A stretch of 64,000 nt of DNA from Murimonas intestini (GCF_024622195.1 NZ_JANKBI010000009.1:124001-188000), one strand, 5' to 3'; counted from the first letter of the stretch, positions 16,580 through 24,441 are shown. Numbers and translations: made by a program. The notes: generated by a model from the sequence alone, not told the origin.

Positions 16580-16672
16580 AGAAACAGGAGCAACCGCCCA
16601 CAAAGTGGTTAGCCTCTAAGTGGACATAAGCCTACCTCGACTGCCAAGTACAAAGGTAGGCTTATTTATTTT
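16580..16672 (+). ncRNA. Probable antisense antitoxin RNA of locus 2
   Basis: A short RNA of about 90 bases is predicted from the promoter above to the hairpin ATAAGCCTACCT/AGGTAGGCTTAT (16626-16665), followed by a T-rich tract. The hairpin abuts the toxin stop codon at 16666, so toxin mRNA and RNA overlap at their 3' ends. The RNA segment GTGGTTAGCCTC resembles GTGGTCAGCCTC in the toxin mRNA leader. Ends are inferred, not measured. Confidence 0.7.
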
Positions 16673-16761
16673 TGCTTGTTATTCCTATCTATATAGGCAA
16701 GCAGTGCAATGAGAAAAGTACCGCCCAAAAACAAAAGGCTGAGAACTTCATATGTATTCAT
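16666..16761 (-). CDS. Holin-like type I toxin peptide (Hol_Tox type), locus 2
   Basis: A 31-residue peptide: MNTYEVL, hydrophobic SLLFLGGTFLIALLAYI and a charged DRNNKQK tail, the canonical form of putative holin-like toxins. GGGAGG precedes the ATG at 16761. It has its own promoter (16835-16863) and a facing antisense RNA, giving a complete type I locus within 400 bp. The whole unit lies between tRNA-Thr and a degenerate copy of that tRNA's 3' half. Confidence 0.87.
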   Translation of the reverse strand: MNTYEVLSLLFLGGTFLIALLAYIDRNNKQK

Positions 16762-16834
16762 CCGCACCACCTCCCCTCTTTTGTAAAGTATGGGAGGCTG
16801 ACCACCTTGTTGTACACGATTGCTCCATAAATAA

Positions 16835-16863
16835 ATAATACCATAGCAAAGGTAATAATACAA
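16835..16863 (-). promoter_or_regulatory. Promoter of toxin, locus 2
   Basis: Minus strand TTGTAT, 17 bases, TATTAT, leaving a leader of about 70 bases before the toxin start. Confidence 0.7.
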
Positions 16864-16885
16864 TCATGTAACGCATGTGAACTTT

Positions 16886-16926
16886 TTGGGTAATGAGAAG
16901 GTCACGGTTCAATTCCCGTCAACACC
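16886..16926 (+). pseudogene. Remnant of tRNA-Thr 3' half (attachment-site-like)
   Basis: From TTGGGTAATGAG through GGTCACGG and TTCAATTCCCGTCAACACC, this stretch matches the anticodon loop to acceptor end of tRNA-Thr (16439-16480) at most positions, with one base deleted and a few changes. No 5' half is present. It overlaps the last codons of the sigH gene on the other strand. The pairing of an intact tRNA with a displaced 3' end is the footprint of integration at a tRNA gene. Confidence 0.72.
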
Positions 16927-17513
16927 TTCTTCCTGATCCTCTGCAGGGCATTATCAATGGATTTTTGTGTCTTTCCCATTATACTTCCTATCTCTGCATA
17001 GTCCTTTCCCTCCAGATAGAGGCTCAGCACCTCCCTCTCGTAGAGGCTGAGGCTTTTCTTCAGCTCTTCCTCCATCATCCGGGCATTCTCCTGACCGATC
17101 ACAAGTTCCTCCGGATTATCCAGGCCCGAAGAGGCCAGAACCTCCTGAAGGGGTATCTCACGCTCATCCTGGCTGACTGTCCCCGAGTACAGGGATATAT
17201 ATGTATTAAGAGGAACGTGCTTCTGTCTGTTAGATGCCTGTATGGCGCTGTAAAGCTGCCGTGAGATGCACATATCCGCAAAACTCCTGAAGGAAGCCTC
17301 CTTTGCCTGGTCAAAATCCCGGATGGCTTTAAAAAGGCCTATCATTCCCTCCTGGATCAGGTCGTCATTATCTCCGCCCATGAGATACAAAGCCCTGGCC
17401 TTTTTCCTGACCAGGTGCTTGTATTTCTCCATGATATGATCGATAATCTCCGCATTACCTTCTTTGGCCTGCACAAGCAGTTCCTCATCGGCACAATCAT
17501 CATATCTGCCCAT
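16902..17513 (-). CDS. sigH: RNA polymerase sigma factor SigH (Spo0H-like), altered C-terminus
   Basis: A 203-residue sigma-70 family factor of the sporulation/transition-state SigH type, which directs RNA polymerase to early stationary-phase and sporulation promoters. Region 2 is seen in KYKHLVRKKARALYLMGGDN, DLIQEGMIGLFKAIRDFD and SFRSFADMCISRQLYSAI. Region 4 is LSLYEREVLSLYLEGKDYAE with GKTQKSIDNALQRIRKK. The last codons (VLTGIEP) come from the tRNA-Thr-like sequence. The ATG at 17513 directly follows the rlmB stop codon (TAG ATG), indicating an operon with rlmB, mrnC and cysS. Confidence 0.92.
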   Translation of the reverse strand: MGRYDDCADEELLVQAKEGNAEIIDHIMEKYKHLVRKKARALYLMGGDNDDLIQEGMIGLFKAIRDFDQAKEASFRSFADMCISRQLYSAIQASNRQKHVPLNTYISLYSGTVSQDEREIPLQEVLASSGLDNPEELVIGQENARMMEEELKKSLSLYEREVLSLYLEGKDYAEIGSIMGKTQKSIDNALQRIRKKVLTGIEP

Positions 17514-18254
17514 CTACGACATCCTCTGGCGCACGATCTCATATGCCAGCACGCCTGCTGCTACAGAAGCATTCAATGAATCAATATCTCCCTTCATTGG
17601 AATGGATGCCACAAAATCACATCTCTCCTTAACCAGCCGGCTGACCCCTTCTCCTTCACTGCCGATCACAAGCCCTATGGGGCCTTTCAGATTCAGGCTG
17701 TACATCACCTCGCCGCCCATATCTGCGCAGACGAACCAGAGCCCTTTCTCCTTCAGTTCTTCAATAACTGCCGAGAGATTTGTCACCTTTGCCACAGGCG
17801 TATAATTCAATGCCCCTGCCGACGTCCTTGCCACAGTGGCCGTCAGTCCCACTGCCCGGCGCTTCGGTATAATGACTCCGTGGGCACCTGCCAGATTCGC
17901 AGTCCTGATGATGGCCCCCAGATTATGGGGATCTTCAATATTATCCAGCAAAAACAGAAACGGCGGTTCTCCTTTTTCCTCAGCCAGCTTCAGCATATCC
18001 TCTACCTCAGCATATTCATATGCAGCGGCATAGGCTATGACGCCCTGATGCTTTCCTGTCTCAGACATCTGGTCAAGTCTTTCCTTTGCCACATAGCTGA
18101 GCAGGGTATCCTGTTTCTTAGCTTCTCTTATAATAGAGCGCACCGGGCCGTCCTGGCATCCGTCCAGCACAAAAAGCTTGTCTATGGTCTTTCCTGAACG
18201 GTAAGCTTCCATGACAGCATTGCGCCCCTCTATAGTCAGTTCTTCGTATCTCAT
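17514..18254 (-). CDS. rlmB: 23S rRNA (guanosine-2'-O-)-methyltransferase RlmB
   Basis: A 246-residue SPOUT (TrmH/SpoU) methyltransferase that modifies G2251 of 23S rRNA in the peptidyl-transferase loop using SAM. The N-terminal substrate-binding domain is followed by the knot domain with LLDNIEDPHNLGAIIRTANL, GPIGLVIGSEGEGVSRL and the final SIPMKGDIDSLNASVAAGVL, the three family motifs. It overlaps mrnC upstream by four bases and touches sigH downstream. The order cysS-mrnC-rlmB-sigH is conserved in Clostridia. Confidence 0.95.
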   Translation of the reverse strand: MRYEELTIEGRNAVMEAYRSGKTIDKLFVLDGCQDGPVRSIIREAKKQDTLLSYVAKERLDQMSETGKHQGVIAYAAAYEYAEVEDMLKLAEEKGEPPFLFLLDNIEDPHNLGAIIRTANLAGAHGVIIPKRRAVGLTATVARTSAGALNYTPVAKVTNLSAVIEELKEKGLWFVCADMGGEVMYSLNLKGPIGLVIGSEGEGVSRLVKERCDFVASIPMKGDIDSLNASVAAGVLAYEIVRQRMS

Positions 18255-18691
18255 CCTTCTTCTCCTTTATCCAGCCCGGCCTTTACCAGCTCTACGATAC
18301 GCCCCATATCACCCCTGAGGTACAGAAAGCCCATCAGGGCTTCCAGGCCCGTAGCCTTTCTGTATTCCAGCACAGACGCGTTTTTGGCCGTAGAAAACGA
18401 TTTTGCATTGCGGCCTCTTTTATATATCTGTTCTTCCTCCCCGCCAAGCAGCGGCAGTATCCTCTCAATCATTTCCGCCTGGGCAGGCGCCTTCACGATC
18501 TGGCTTGTCCTTTTATGCAGCTTGTGGGGCGGGCAGTTTCCCCGCTCCACAACTAAAGTCCGTATGATCAGATCATAGACAGCATCTCCTATGTAGGCCA
18601 GCGTCAAAGGTGAATATGTCCTGATATCCACCTCCCCCATCTGAAATTCTTCCTTCAGATAGGCCGCCAGGGATTCTATGCCCTTTTCCAT
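18251..18691 (-). CDS. mrnC: Mini-ribonuclease 3
   Basis: A 146-residue RNase III catalytic domain without the dsRNA-binding domain, which in Bacillus matures 23S rRNA ends. The YIGDAVYDLIIRTLV signature near residue 32 holds an acidic active-site residue, and the second acidic patch follows near LEALMGFLYL. It overlaps cysS by 16 bases and rlmB by 4, so translation is coupled. The initiation ATG lies within the cysS 3' end. Confidence 0.94.
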   Translation of the reverse strand: MEKGIESLAAYLKEEFQMGEVDIRTYSPLTLAYIGDAVYDLIIRTLVVERGNCPPHKLHKRTSQIVKAPAQAEMIERILPLLGGEEEQIYKRGRNAKSFSTAKNASVLEYRKATGLEALMGFLYLRGDMGRIVELVKAGLDKGEEG

Positions 18692-20082
18692 TTCACACCT
18701 TCTCTTGTATCCTCCAGGATGATCCCCTTCTCCAGCAGCAGGTTCCTGATCTCATCCGCCTTCGCAAAATCCTTTGCTTTTCTGGCAGTCTGGCGGTCCT
18801 CAATCAGCTTTTCAATATCCTGATCCAGCATCTCCTCTTTCTTCTCCACAATGAGTCCCAGGATATCGCTCAGGGCTGTAACCCTATCCAGCACAGCCTG
18901 GATATAAGCTTTTGAATTCTCCCCACCCACCGTGGTATTTGCAAACCTCACCAGCTCAAAAATAGCTGAGATAGCATCTGCTGTATTAAAATCGTCATCC
19001 ATTGCCTCATCGAATTTTTTCTCAAAGGCATCCAGCTCTGTAAGTCCTGCTGCTTCCTCCGGCTTTAATTCCTCAGTTTTGGCAGCCTCCTTTAAAAACT
19101 TCAGATTCTCCACTGCTGTCACGATACGCTCAAGTGCATTCTTGGATGACTCCATAAGTTCCGCGCTGAAATTAAGCGGGCTTCTGTAGTGGGCGCTGAG
19201 CATAAAGAAACGCAATACCTGGAGGTCATATTTCTCACCGATCTCACGGACAGTAAAGAAATTGCCCAGAGATTTTGACATCTTTTTATTATCAATATTC
19301 AAGAATGCATTGTGCATCCAGTAGCGCGCAAAATGTCTGCCATTGCATGCCTCGCTCTGTGCGATCTCATTTTCATGATGGGGGAATACGAGATCCTCGC
19401 CGCCTGCATGTATATCTATCTCTTCTCCCAGGTATTTCTTTGACATTACTGAGCACTCAATATGCCAACCCGGCCGCCCTGCGCTCCATGGTGAATCCCA
19501 TGCCGGTTCTCCCTCTTTTTTTGGTTTCCAGAGAACAAAATCCAGCGGATCCTCCTTCTGGTCTTCTCCTGATACGAGCAGAGAGCGGTTCCCCGACCTC
19601 AGATCCTCCAGGTTCTTGTGAGAGAGCTTTCCATATTCTTCAAACTTTCTTGTCCTGAAATACACTGTGCCGTTTACGTTGTATGCATACCCCTTCTCTA
19701 TCAGATCAGAGATCATCTCTATCATACCGCCGATCTCCTGGGTAGCCAGAGGATGCGTGGTAGCCGGCTTCACATTCATGTCTGCCATATCCTTCTTGCA
19801 CTCCGCAATATAACGCTGTGCCACTTCCTCAGACGTCACACCTTCTTCAATGGCTTTGGCAATAATCTTATCATCCACATCTGTAAAGTTGGATACATAA
19901 TTTACATCATATCCTTTATGCTCCATATATCGTCTTACTGTATCAAATACGATCATGGGCCGTGCATTTCCTATATGGATAAAATTATAAACTGTAGGTC
20001 CGCAGACATACATGCTGACATGTCCGGGCTCCAATGGAATAAATTCTTCCTTCTGTTTTGTCAATGTATTATATATTTTCAT
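18676..20082 (-). CDS. cysS: Cysteine--tRNA ligase
   Basis: A 468-residue class I aminoacyl-tRNA synthetase. The HIGH motif appears as YNFIHIGNARP just after the zinc-binding Cys of YVCGPTVY. GWHIECSVMSKKYLGEEIDIHAGG carries the other zinc ligands, and KKMSKSLGNFF is the KMSKS loop. The C-terminal helical domain binds the anticodon. The start at 20082 (MKIYNTLTKQ) follows AGAGG; the frame is open further upstream to 20151 but that part overlaps a repeat and is not conserved. No T-box was seen ahead of it. First gene of the cysS-mrnC-rlmB-sigH operon. Confidence 0.96.
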   Translation of the reverse strand: MKIYNTLTKQKEEFIPLEPGHVSMYVCGPTVYNFIHIGNARPMIVFDTVRRYMEHKGYDVNYVSNFTDVDDKIIAKAIEEGVTSEEVAQRYIAECKKDMADMNVKPATTHPLATQEIGGMIEMISDLIEKGYAYNVNGTVYFRTRKFEEYGKLSHKNLEDLRSGNRSLLVSGEDQKEDPLDFVLWKPKKEGEPAWDSPWSAGRPGWHIECSVMSKKYLGEEIDIHAGGEDLVFPHHENEIAQSEACNGRHFARYWMHNAFLNIDNKKMSKSLGNFFTVREIGEKYDLQVLRFFMLSAHYRSPLNFSAELMESSKNALERIVTAVENLKFLKEAAKTEELKPEEAAGLTELDAFEKKFDEAMDDDFNTADAISAIFELVRFANTTVGGENSKAYIQAVLDRVTALSDILGLIVEKKEEMLDQDIEKLIEDRQTARKAKDFAKADEIRNLLLEKGIILEDTREGVKWKRA

Positions 20083-20124
20083 CTCTTTTTTCCTCTCTTC
20101 CTCCTGCCGCCCGGCAAGAAATAC

Positions 20125-20149
20125 ATTACTGTTCACTCCGACCAGTAAC
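20125..20149. repeat. Dispersed palindromic repeat, copy 6 (inverted, 2-base deletion)
   Basis: In reverse complement it reads GTTACTGGTCGGAGTGAACAG then TAAT, the 27-bp core lacking two bases, preceded by the CGCGGAGTGT flank seen in copies 4 and 5. It lies directly upstream of the cysS start. Confidence 0.72.
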
Positions 20150-20220
20150 ACACTCCGCGGCCAGTAACAGATATGGAACTAGTCTATGCAATATTTTTCT
20201 GTTTGTCAATAGGGATCACG

Positions 20221-21393
20221 TCACACTGTCTCATCCAGAAAAATTTTTTTAGATTTAAATATCTCTTCTCCAAGCCTGGCCGCTGAGACGACGGGTGCCC
20301 CCTTCTCCCTGGCCTCCCTGTGGGTGACTCTCCTGCAGCTGCTCCCTGTGCTTCCCAGGGTACAGTAATATGCCCCGGAGTTCTGGACCAAAAGCTCATC
20401 CTCCACAATCACATAGAAGGAAACCTGCTTCTTTGTCCTAAGGGATTCCATCAGAGTCTCCAGATGGACGATCCTGCCCATCATGAGCGGCACATCTTCT
20501 ATATCAGCGCTGTATTCTTCTGCCAGTACACATTCCAGATCATCCCCGAAATCCAGAAGCCTTATCTTTTCACAGGAATCCAGCCATCCGGCAGCAGCCT
20601 CCAAAAGCAGGCCCAGCAGTTCTTTCCTGGCAGCAGGCTCCCTTATTTCCACAAGCCCGTCCTCCGGGTGAACAGCCTTATCAGGAGCGAGAAAATAACC
20701 TGCCAGGCCGCTGCCATCCTTCATAAGAACTATCCTGCCGTTCTCACTCACCTGCTCCTTTAACAGCCGCTCACAATACTGTGTGCTCCGCACAGCATAT
20801 ATATCATAATTATTTTCCAGATACTGTCCTGAAAACGATGACAAAGCCTCGAGATCCCCTGGTCCGGCCACGGTGCACCAAAACCTCCCGCTCTCTTCTG
20901 CCGCTGTCAGATCCTGACTGCCGTCCACGGAAGAGTGCTCTGTGATCCTGTCTCTTTTCACAACCGCAGTTTTCCTGCAATTCATATATCTGAATCCAAA
21001 TGGAGTATATATGGCTTCTGCAGCTGGCATCAGAAATGTAAAGGGTTCTTTTCTCTCATACATTTCTCCCAGGGATGTCAGGATAAGCTTCTTCATCATT
21101 CCCTGATGGCGGCATCTCTCTTTTGTTGCCACTGCCACTATATAATGGTAGTCCATCTCTGAACCGCAGACTGAGAGCCTGTATGGATTCAGGTGAAGCA
21201 TTGACACGATCTCCCCCTCATCCTGATCCTCCCGGGCGCTGTCATACTCTTCTATCACATATATTTCATTTTCAGATGCCTTACAGTGATAATAATAATC
21301 TACAAAGTCCTTGCTGTCCTCAGTAAATATTTCCTCATAAAGCGGCCTCGTCCTCCGGTTCTCATCTTTTTCCAGCTTCTTCAGTCTCAGCAT
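20221..21393 (-). CDS. GNAT family N-acetyltransferase (Eis-like)
   Basis: A 390-residue protein with two GNAT-type regions and a C-terminal sterol-carrier-like domain, the arrangement of Eis acetyltransferases. The first half contains YIVAVATKERCRHQGMMKKL, an acetyl-CoA-binding V-A-T-x-x-x-x-R-x-x-G-x-x motif, followed by FLMPAAEAIYTPFGFRYM. The C-terminus ends at a hydrophobic-charged FLDETV. Relatives acetylate amines, including aminoglycosides in mycobacteria; the substrate here is unknown. The start at 21393 has AGGAG seven bases upstream; ATG 21414 lacks one. Confidence 0.87.
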   Translation of the reverse strand: MLRLKKLEKDENRRTRPLYEEIFTEDSKDFVDYYYHCKASENEIYVIEEYDSAREDQDEGEIVSMLHLNPYRLSVCGSEMDYHYIVAVATKERCRHQGMMKKLILTSLGEMYERKEPFTFLMPAAEAIYTPFGFRYMNCRKTAVVKRDRITEHSSVDGSQDLTAAEESGRFWCTVAGPGDLEALSSFSGQYLENNYDIYAVRSTQYCERLLKEQVSENGRIVLMKDGSGLAGYFLAPDKAVHPEDGLVEIREPAARKELLGLLLEAAAGWLDSCEKIRLLDFGDDLECVLAEEYSADIEDVPLMMGRIVHLETLMESLRTKKQVSFYVIVEDELLVQNSGAYYCTLGSTGSSCRRVTHREAREKGAPVVSAARLGEEIFKSKKIFLDETV

Positions 21394-21449
21394 ACATGTT
21401 CTCCTGACGCACATTTGCCATATAATTATCTTCTTTTATTTTCTTTTAT

Positions 21450-22001
21450 TTACTTCTCTATTTTTCCGCGGCAGCCGCCGCAGCCGGGGCACCCTCCAAA
21501 AGACGCCCTGTCGTCAGCCACCAGGTCCATGATCGGAAGCAGGCAGCATATGGCCTGGGCCGAGATACCCTCACCAGTGCCTGTAAAACCAAGCCCTTCC
21601 TCTGTAGTGGCCTTTATATTGACCCTGTTTTTTTCTATTTTAAGCGCACTGGCTATATTTTCTTCCATCTGTTCAATATACGGCCTCAGCTTTGGCCGCT
21701 GGGCGATGATCGTACCGTCTATATTTTCGATCAGATAGTTGTTTTCCTCCAGCAGCCCTCTCACATGCTCCAAAAGCGCGATGCTGGAAATACCTCTGTA
21801 TTTCTCATCTGTATCCGGGAAATGTTTTCCGATATCTCCCAGCGCCGCCGCTCCCAGAAGAGCATCCATGACAGCATGCAGTATCACATCTGCATCAGAA
21901 TGTCCCAGAAGCCCCTTCTCATAGGGGATATCCACCCCTCCTAAAATGAGCCTGCGGCCCTCCACCAATTTGTGCACATCATATCCCATACCAACCCGCA
22001 T
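21450..22001 (-). CDS. ispF: 2-C-methyl-D-erythritol 2,4-cyclodiphosphate synthase
   Basis: A 183-residue enzyme of the non-mevalonate isoprenoid pathway that cyclises CDP-ME 2-phosphate with loss of CMP, as a trimer with zinc. The zinc-site DVH in GMGYDVHKL and the second His in GLLGHSDADV are present, as are IDGTIIAQRPKL and the C-terminal TTEEGLGFTGTGEGISAQA. The usual protein ends near residue 158; here about 25 extra residues follow with a cysteine/glycine cluster (GGCPGCGGCRGK). No other pathway genes are adjacent. Confidence 0.95.
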   Translation of the reverse strand: MRVGMGYDVHKLVEGRRLILGGVDIPYEKGLLGHSDADVILHAVMDALLGAAALGDIGKHFPDTDEKYRGISSIALLEHVRGLLEENNYLIENIDGTIIAQRPKLRPYIEQMEENIASALKIEKNRVNIKATTEEGLGFTGTGEGISAQAICCLLPIMDLVADDRASFGGCPGCGGCRGKIEK

Positions 22002-22118
22002 ATATACACTCCTTCATTTCTCTGCCCCCAGAGGCGGCAGATTCCCTGTTAATTTTCTTGAATGCCTTTATTCTAACATGTTTCCCCATTTCTGAAAAGA
22101 AAAACGTGCAATCTAAAA

Positions 22119-22673
22119 TTATCCCATCAAGTGCTGAATCAATATCTTTATGCCCATTGCCACCAGCACAAGCCCTCCAAACAGCTCAGCCCTGGACTTA
22201 TATTTTTCCCCAAATACATTTCCAACCTTGATACCCACTGCGGAGAATATAAAGGTCACTACGCCTATAAAAATCACGGCCGACACAATATCAACCTGCA
22301 GAAAAGCAAAAGTTACTCCCACTGCCAGAGCATCAATGCTTGTGGCTACAGCCAAAGGCAGCATCGCCTTGCAGCTGAAGCAGCCGTCCAGTTTTTCTTC
22401 CTCACTGCGTGACTCCCTGATCATATTGACTCCGATCAGCCCCAGAAGTATGAACGCGATCCAGTGGTCTACACTTGTGATCAGCGCCTGGAACTGTGTA
22501 CCCAGAAGATAGCCCAGCAGCGGCATAATTGCCTGGAAGCCTCCGAAATATATTCCTGCCGTCAGACAATGCCTGGGACAGACTTTCTGTACAGACAGCC
22601 CCTTACAGATGGATACTGCAAATGCATCCATTGATAATCCTACCGCGATAATAAACAACTCCCATAAACTCAT
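22119..22673 (-). CDS. mntP: Manganese efflux pump MntP
   Basis: A 184-residue, six-helix inner-membrane exporter of Mn2+. The two-fold repeat is visible, each half with a conserved Asp: LSMDAFAVSICKGLS in helix 1 and ATSIDALAVGVTFAF in helix 4. It starts with SLWELFIIAVG. A yybP-ykoY manganese riboswitch with a terminator sits in its leader, which fixes both the gene's identity and its control. It is monocistronic. Confidence 0.95.
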   Translation of the reverse strand: MSLWELFIIAVGLSMDAFAVSICKGLSVQKVCPRHCLTAGIYFGGFQAIMPLLGYLLGTQFQALITSVDHWIAFILLGLIGVNMIRESRSEEEKLDGCFSCKAMLPLAVATSIDALAVGVTFAFLQVDIVSAVIFIGVVTFIFSAVGIKVGNVFGEKYKSRAELFGGLVLVAMGIKILIQHLMG

Positions 22674-22721
22674 TTTTCTTTCCTCCTTAGAATGTGATCA
22701 TACTATTGCTATGCACAAAAA

Positions 22722-22832
22722 ACGAGGCTTATCTGTATTTTAACAGATAAGTCTCGTCATTTAATACAAAGCCAGGAATCCCGATTCCAGTATGTTGGCC
22801 TCATCACGCTATAAAGCGCTGACTACTCCCTT
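22722..22832 (-). promoter_or_regulatory. yybP-ykoY manganese riboswitch with terminator
   Basis: On the minus strand the leader reads AAGGGAGTAG, a GCGCTTTATAGCGT hairpin, GGCCAACATACTGG, CCTGGCTTTG and GACGAGACTT: the conserved yybP-ykoY aptamer elements in order. The 3' arm merges with a terminator, CGAGACTTATCTGT/ACAGATAAGCCTCG followed by TTTTTT (22720-22755). The aptamer and terminator stems share the GACGAGACTT segment, so Mn2+ binding should prevent termination. Confidence 0.95.
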
Positions 22833-22890
22833 ATATTGGCAATAACTATAACATAGAATTAAAGGAAATGTCAAGAAAAGAATCTCCGTG

Positions 22891-23658
22891 TTACGCATCC
22901 TCTTTAATCAGCATGCGCAGAGCCTCTACGGCTGTGGTAATGGCCTTCTCTGTATCATGAACCACCTCGTTGGCAAGCCCCTGCTTCTCTCTTTCCTGAT
23001 TTGCCACCACAAGGAATACAGAACCAACGCGCACCTTCAGATAGCTGCCGACGACAAACAGCGCTGCAGACTCCATTTCAGAAGCCTTGCATCCCAGGCG
23101 CAGCCAGGCATTCCACTTGTTGAGCAGCTCATAGCTGACCGGCATCTTTTCCGGTTCGTGCTGTCCATAGAAAGAGTCTTTGCACTCTACTACGCCTGTA
23201 TGACAGCGGTAGCCTAACTTTCCGGCTGACGCTGCAAGGGCATTGGCGACACTCAGATCAGCTACCGCCGGGAATTCAATGGGCGCATATTCCTTACTGG
23301 TTCCCTCCATCCTGATGGCTCCTGTGGCTATAACCACGTCACCGCTCTGCACATCCAGATCCATGCCGCCGCAGGTTCCAACACGTATAAAGGTGTCAGC
23401 TCCGGCCTTCACCAGCTCTTCCATGGCGATTGCCGCTGAAGGCCCGCCGATTCCCGTGGAAGTAACGCTCACCTTCACGCCATCCAGGTATCCTGTATAA
23501 GTAATAAATTCTCTGTTGTCAGCAACTAATATGGCATTGTCAAAATGATTTGCAATCTTTTCACATCTCTTGGGATCCCCCGGCATGATCACATATTTGC
23601 CGACTTCCCCTGTCCTTACTCCAATATGATACTGTAAACCTTCTTCTGCATATTTCAT
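22891..23658 (-). CDS. udp: Uridine phosphorylase
   Basis: A 255-residue trimer/hexamer-forming enzyme of the NP-I family that splits uridine to uracil and ribose-1-phosphate. Family features include YVIMPGDPKRCEKIA (phosphate-binding Gly/Asp/Arg), VTSTGIGGPSAAIAMEEL, FIRVGTCGGM and CKASEMESAALFVV, the last with the nucleoside-binding Met-Glu. The ATG at 23658 follows AAAGGAG at eight bases; a GTG three codons earlier abuts that site and is less likely. It follows cdd by only about 16 bases, forming a cytidine-to-uracil salvage pair. Confidence 0.92.
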   Translation of the reverse strand: MKYAEEGLQYHIGVRTGEVGKYVIMPGDPKRCEKIANHFDNAILVADNREFITYTGYLDGVKVSVTSTGIGGPSAAIAMEELVKAGADTFIRVGTCGGMDLDVQSGDVVIATGAIRMEGTSKEYAPIEFPAVADLSVANALAASAGKLGYRCHTGVVECKDSFYGQHEPEKMPVSYELLNKWNAWLRLGCKASEMESAALFVVGSYLKVRVGSVFLVVANQEREKQGLANEVVHDTEKAITTAVEALRMLIKEDA

Positions 23659-23674
23659 ATCTGACACTCCTTTT

Positions 23675-24136
23675 CTATGATCTGCCGTAACCTACTGAAT
23701 AACTACGATCTGCCTTACTCTGCAGATTATCCTTTGAAAATCCCAGAGGCAGCAATTCCTCCAGGCGGAAGACCCTGTAATCATCCTCTCCCTTTGCCAG
23801 AATTACAAGGAATTCTCCGGGATCACAAAATTCCGCCATCACCTGCCTGCACACACCACATGGCGCACAATAATCCCTTTCCTCTTCAGATGCCCCTCTT
23901 TTGTTTCCCACAATAACGATTTTCTTAAATTCCGTCTCTCCTTCAGAAACCGCCTTAAAAAATGCCGTTCTTTCAGCACAGTTTGTGGGTGAATATGCAG
24001 CATTTTCTATATTGCACCCTGTATATACCCGGCCGCTCCTGCCAAGCAGAGCCGCGCCTACCTGAAAACCTGAGTATGGTGAATATGAATACTGCTGAGC
24101 TCTGTATGCCTCTTTAATCAACTCTCTGTCTTCCAT
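23675..24136 (-). CDS. cdd: Cytidine deaminase
   Basis: A 153-residue zinc enzyme that deaminates cytidine and deoxycytidine to the uridine forms. The active site is clear: NCAERTA (zinc Cys and catalytic Glu) and PCGVCRQ (two zinc Cys), with substrate-binding YSPYSGFQVGAAL near the N-terminus. A C-terminal extension of about 20 polar residues is longer than in the shortest homologs. AAGGAGGGG precedes the start. It is the first gene of the cdd-udp pair. Confidence 0.94.
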   Translation of the reverse strand: MEDRELIKEAYRAQQYSYSPYSGFQVGAALLGRSGRVYTGCNIENAAYSPTNCAERTAFFKAVSEGETEFKKIVIVGNKRGASEEERDYCAPCGVCRQVMAEFCDPGEFLVILAKGEDDYRVFRLEELLPLGFSKDNLQSKADRSYSVGYGRS

Positions 24137-24338
24137 GAACTTATCCCCTCCTTAATCTGCCGTATATCCTGTTAATTAATAATAGCTCCTAATCAGGTTT
24201 TTAGATAGGACTTTTATGCTTTCTTTGATGCCGGATCATCATTTCGTCTTATTCTACAATTTTTATCCTGGTTATTTAGTCATATTTGTTATTATTGCAT
24301 CCCTCTCCGGAGGTTTTTCCCGGAGAGCAAAGTATTCT

Positions 24339-24393
24339 ATACACCTCCATGCATCCGCAAGGATCTGAATTATGGGATGCACGGAGGTGTATG
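24339..24393. repeat. Long imperfect inverted repeat
   Basis: ATACACCTCCATGCATCC pairs with GGGATGCACGGAGGTGTAT across about 18 bases. The arms nearly touch a neighbouring terminator, and the element is unrelated in sequence to the GTTACTG repeat family. It could be a second terminator or a remnant of a mobile repeat. Confidence 0.6.
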
Positions 24394-24397
24394 GAAT

Positions 24398-24427
24398 TAA
24401 AAAAAAGCTCCCGGAATACCGGAAGCT
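24398..24427 (-). terminator. Intrinsic terminator of TEA-repeat lipoprotein gene
   Basis: Minus strand AGCTTCCGGTATTCCGGGAGCT is followed by eight T residues, 15 bases after the stop codon. Confidence 0.9.
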
Positions 24428-24441
24428 CTTTTAATTTTACA

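Larger units (their letters stand above)
24137..24441. other. Intergenic region with hairpins
   Basis: No gene was found. The region contains a CTCTCCGG...CCGGAGAG hairpin (24302-24328), the larger inverted repeat at 24339-24393 and the terminator of the lipoprotein gene at 24398-24427. The left 140 bp next to cdd should hold the cdd promoter, but no convincing boxes were recognised. Confidence 0.5.

Noticed and set aside
20083..20220. T-box ahead of cysS
   Set aside because: The leader is too short and lacks the T-box signature; it contains a palindromic repeat instead.
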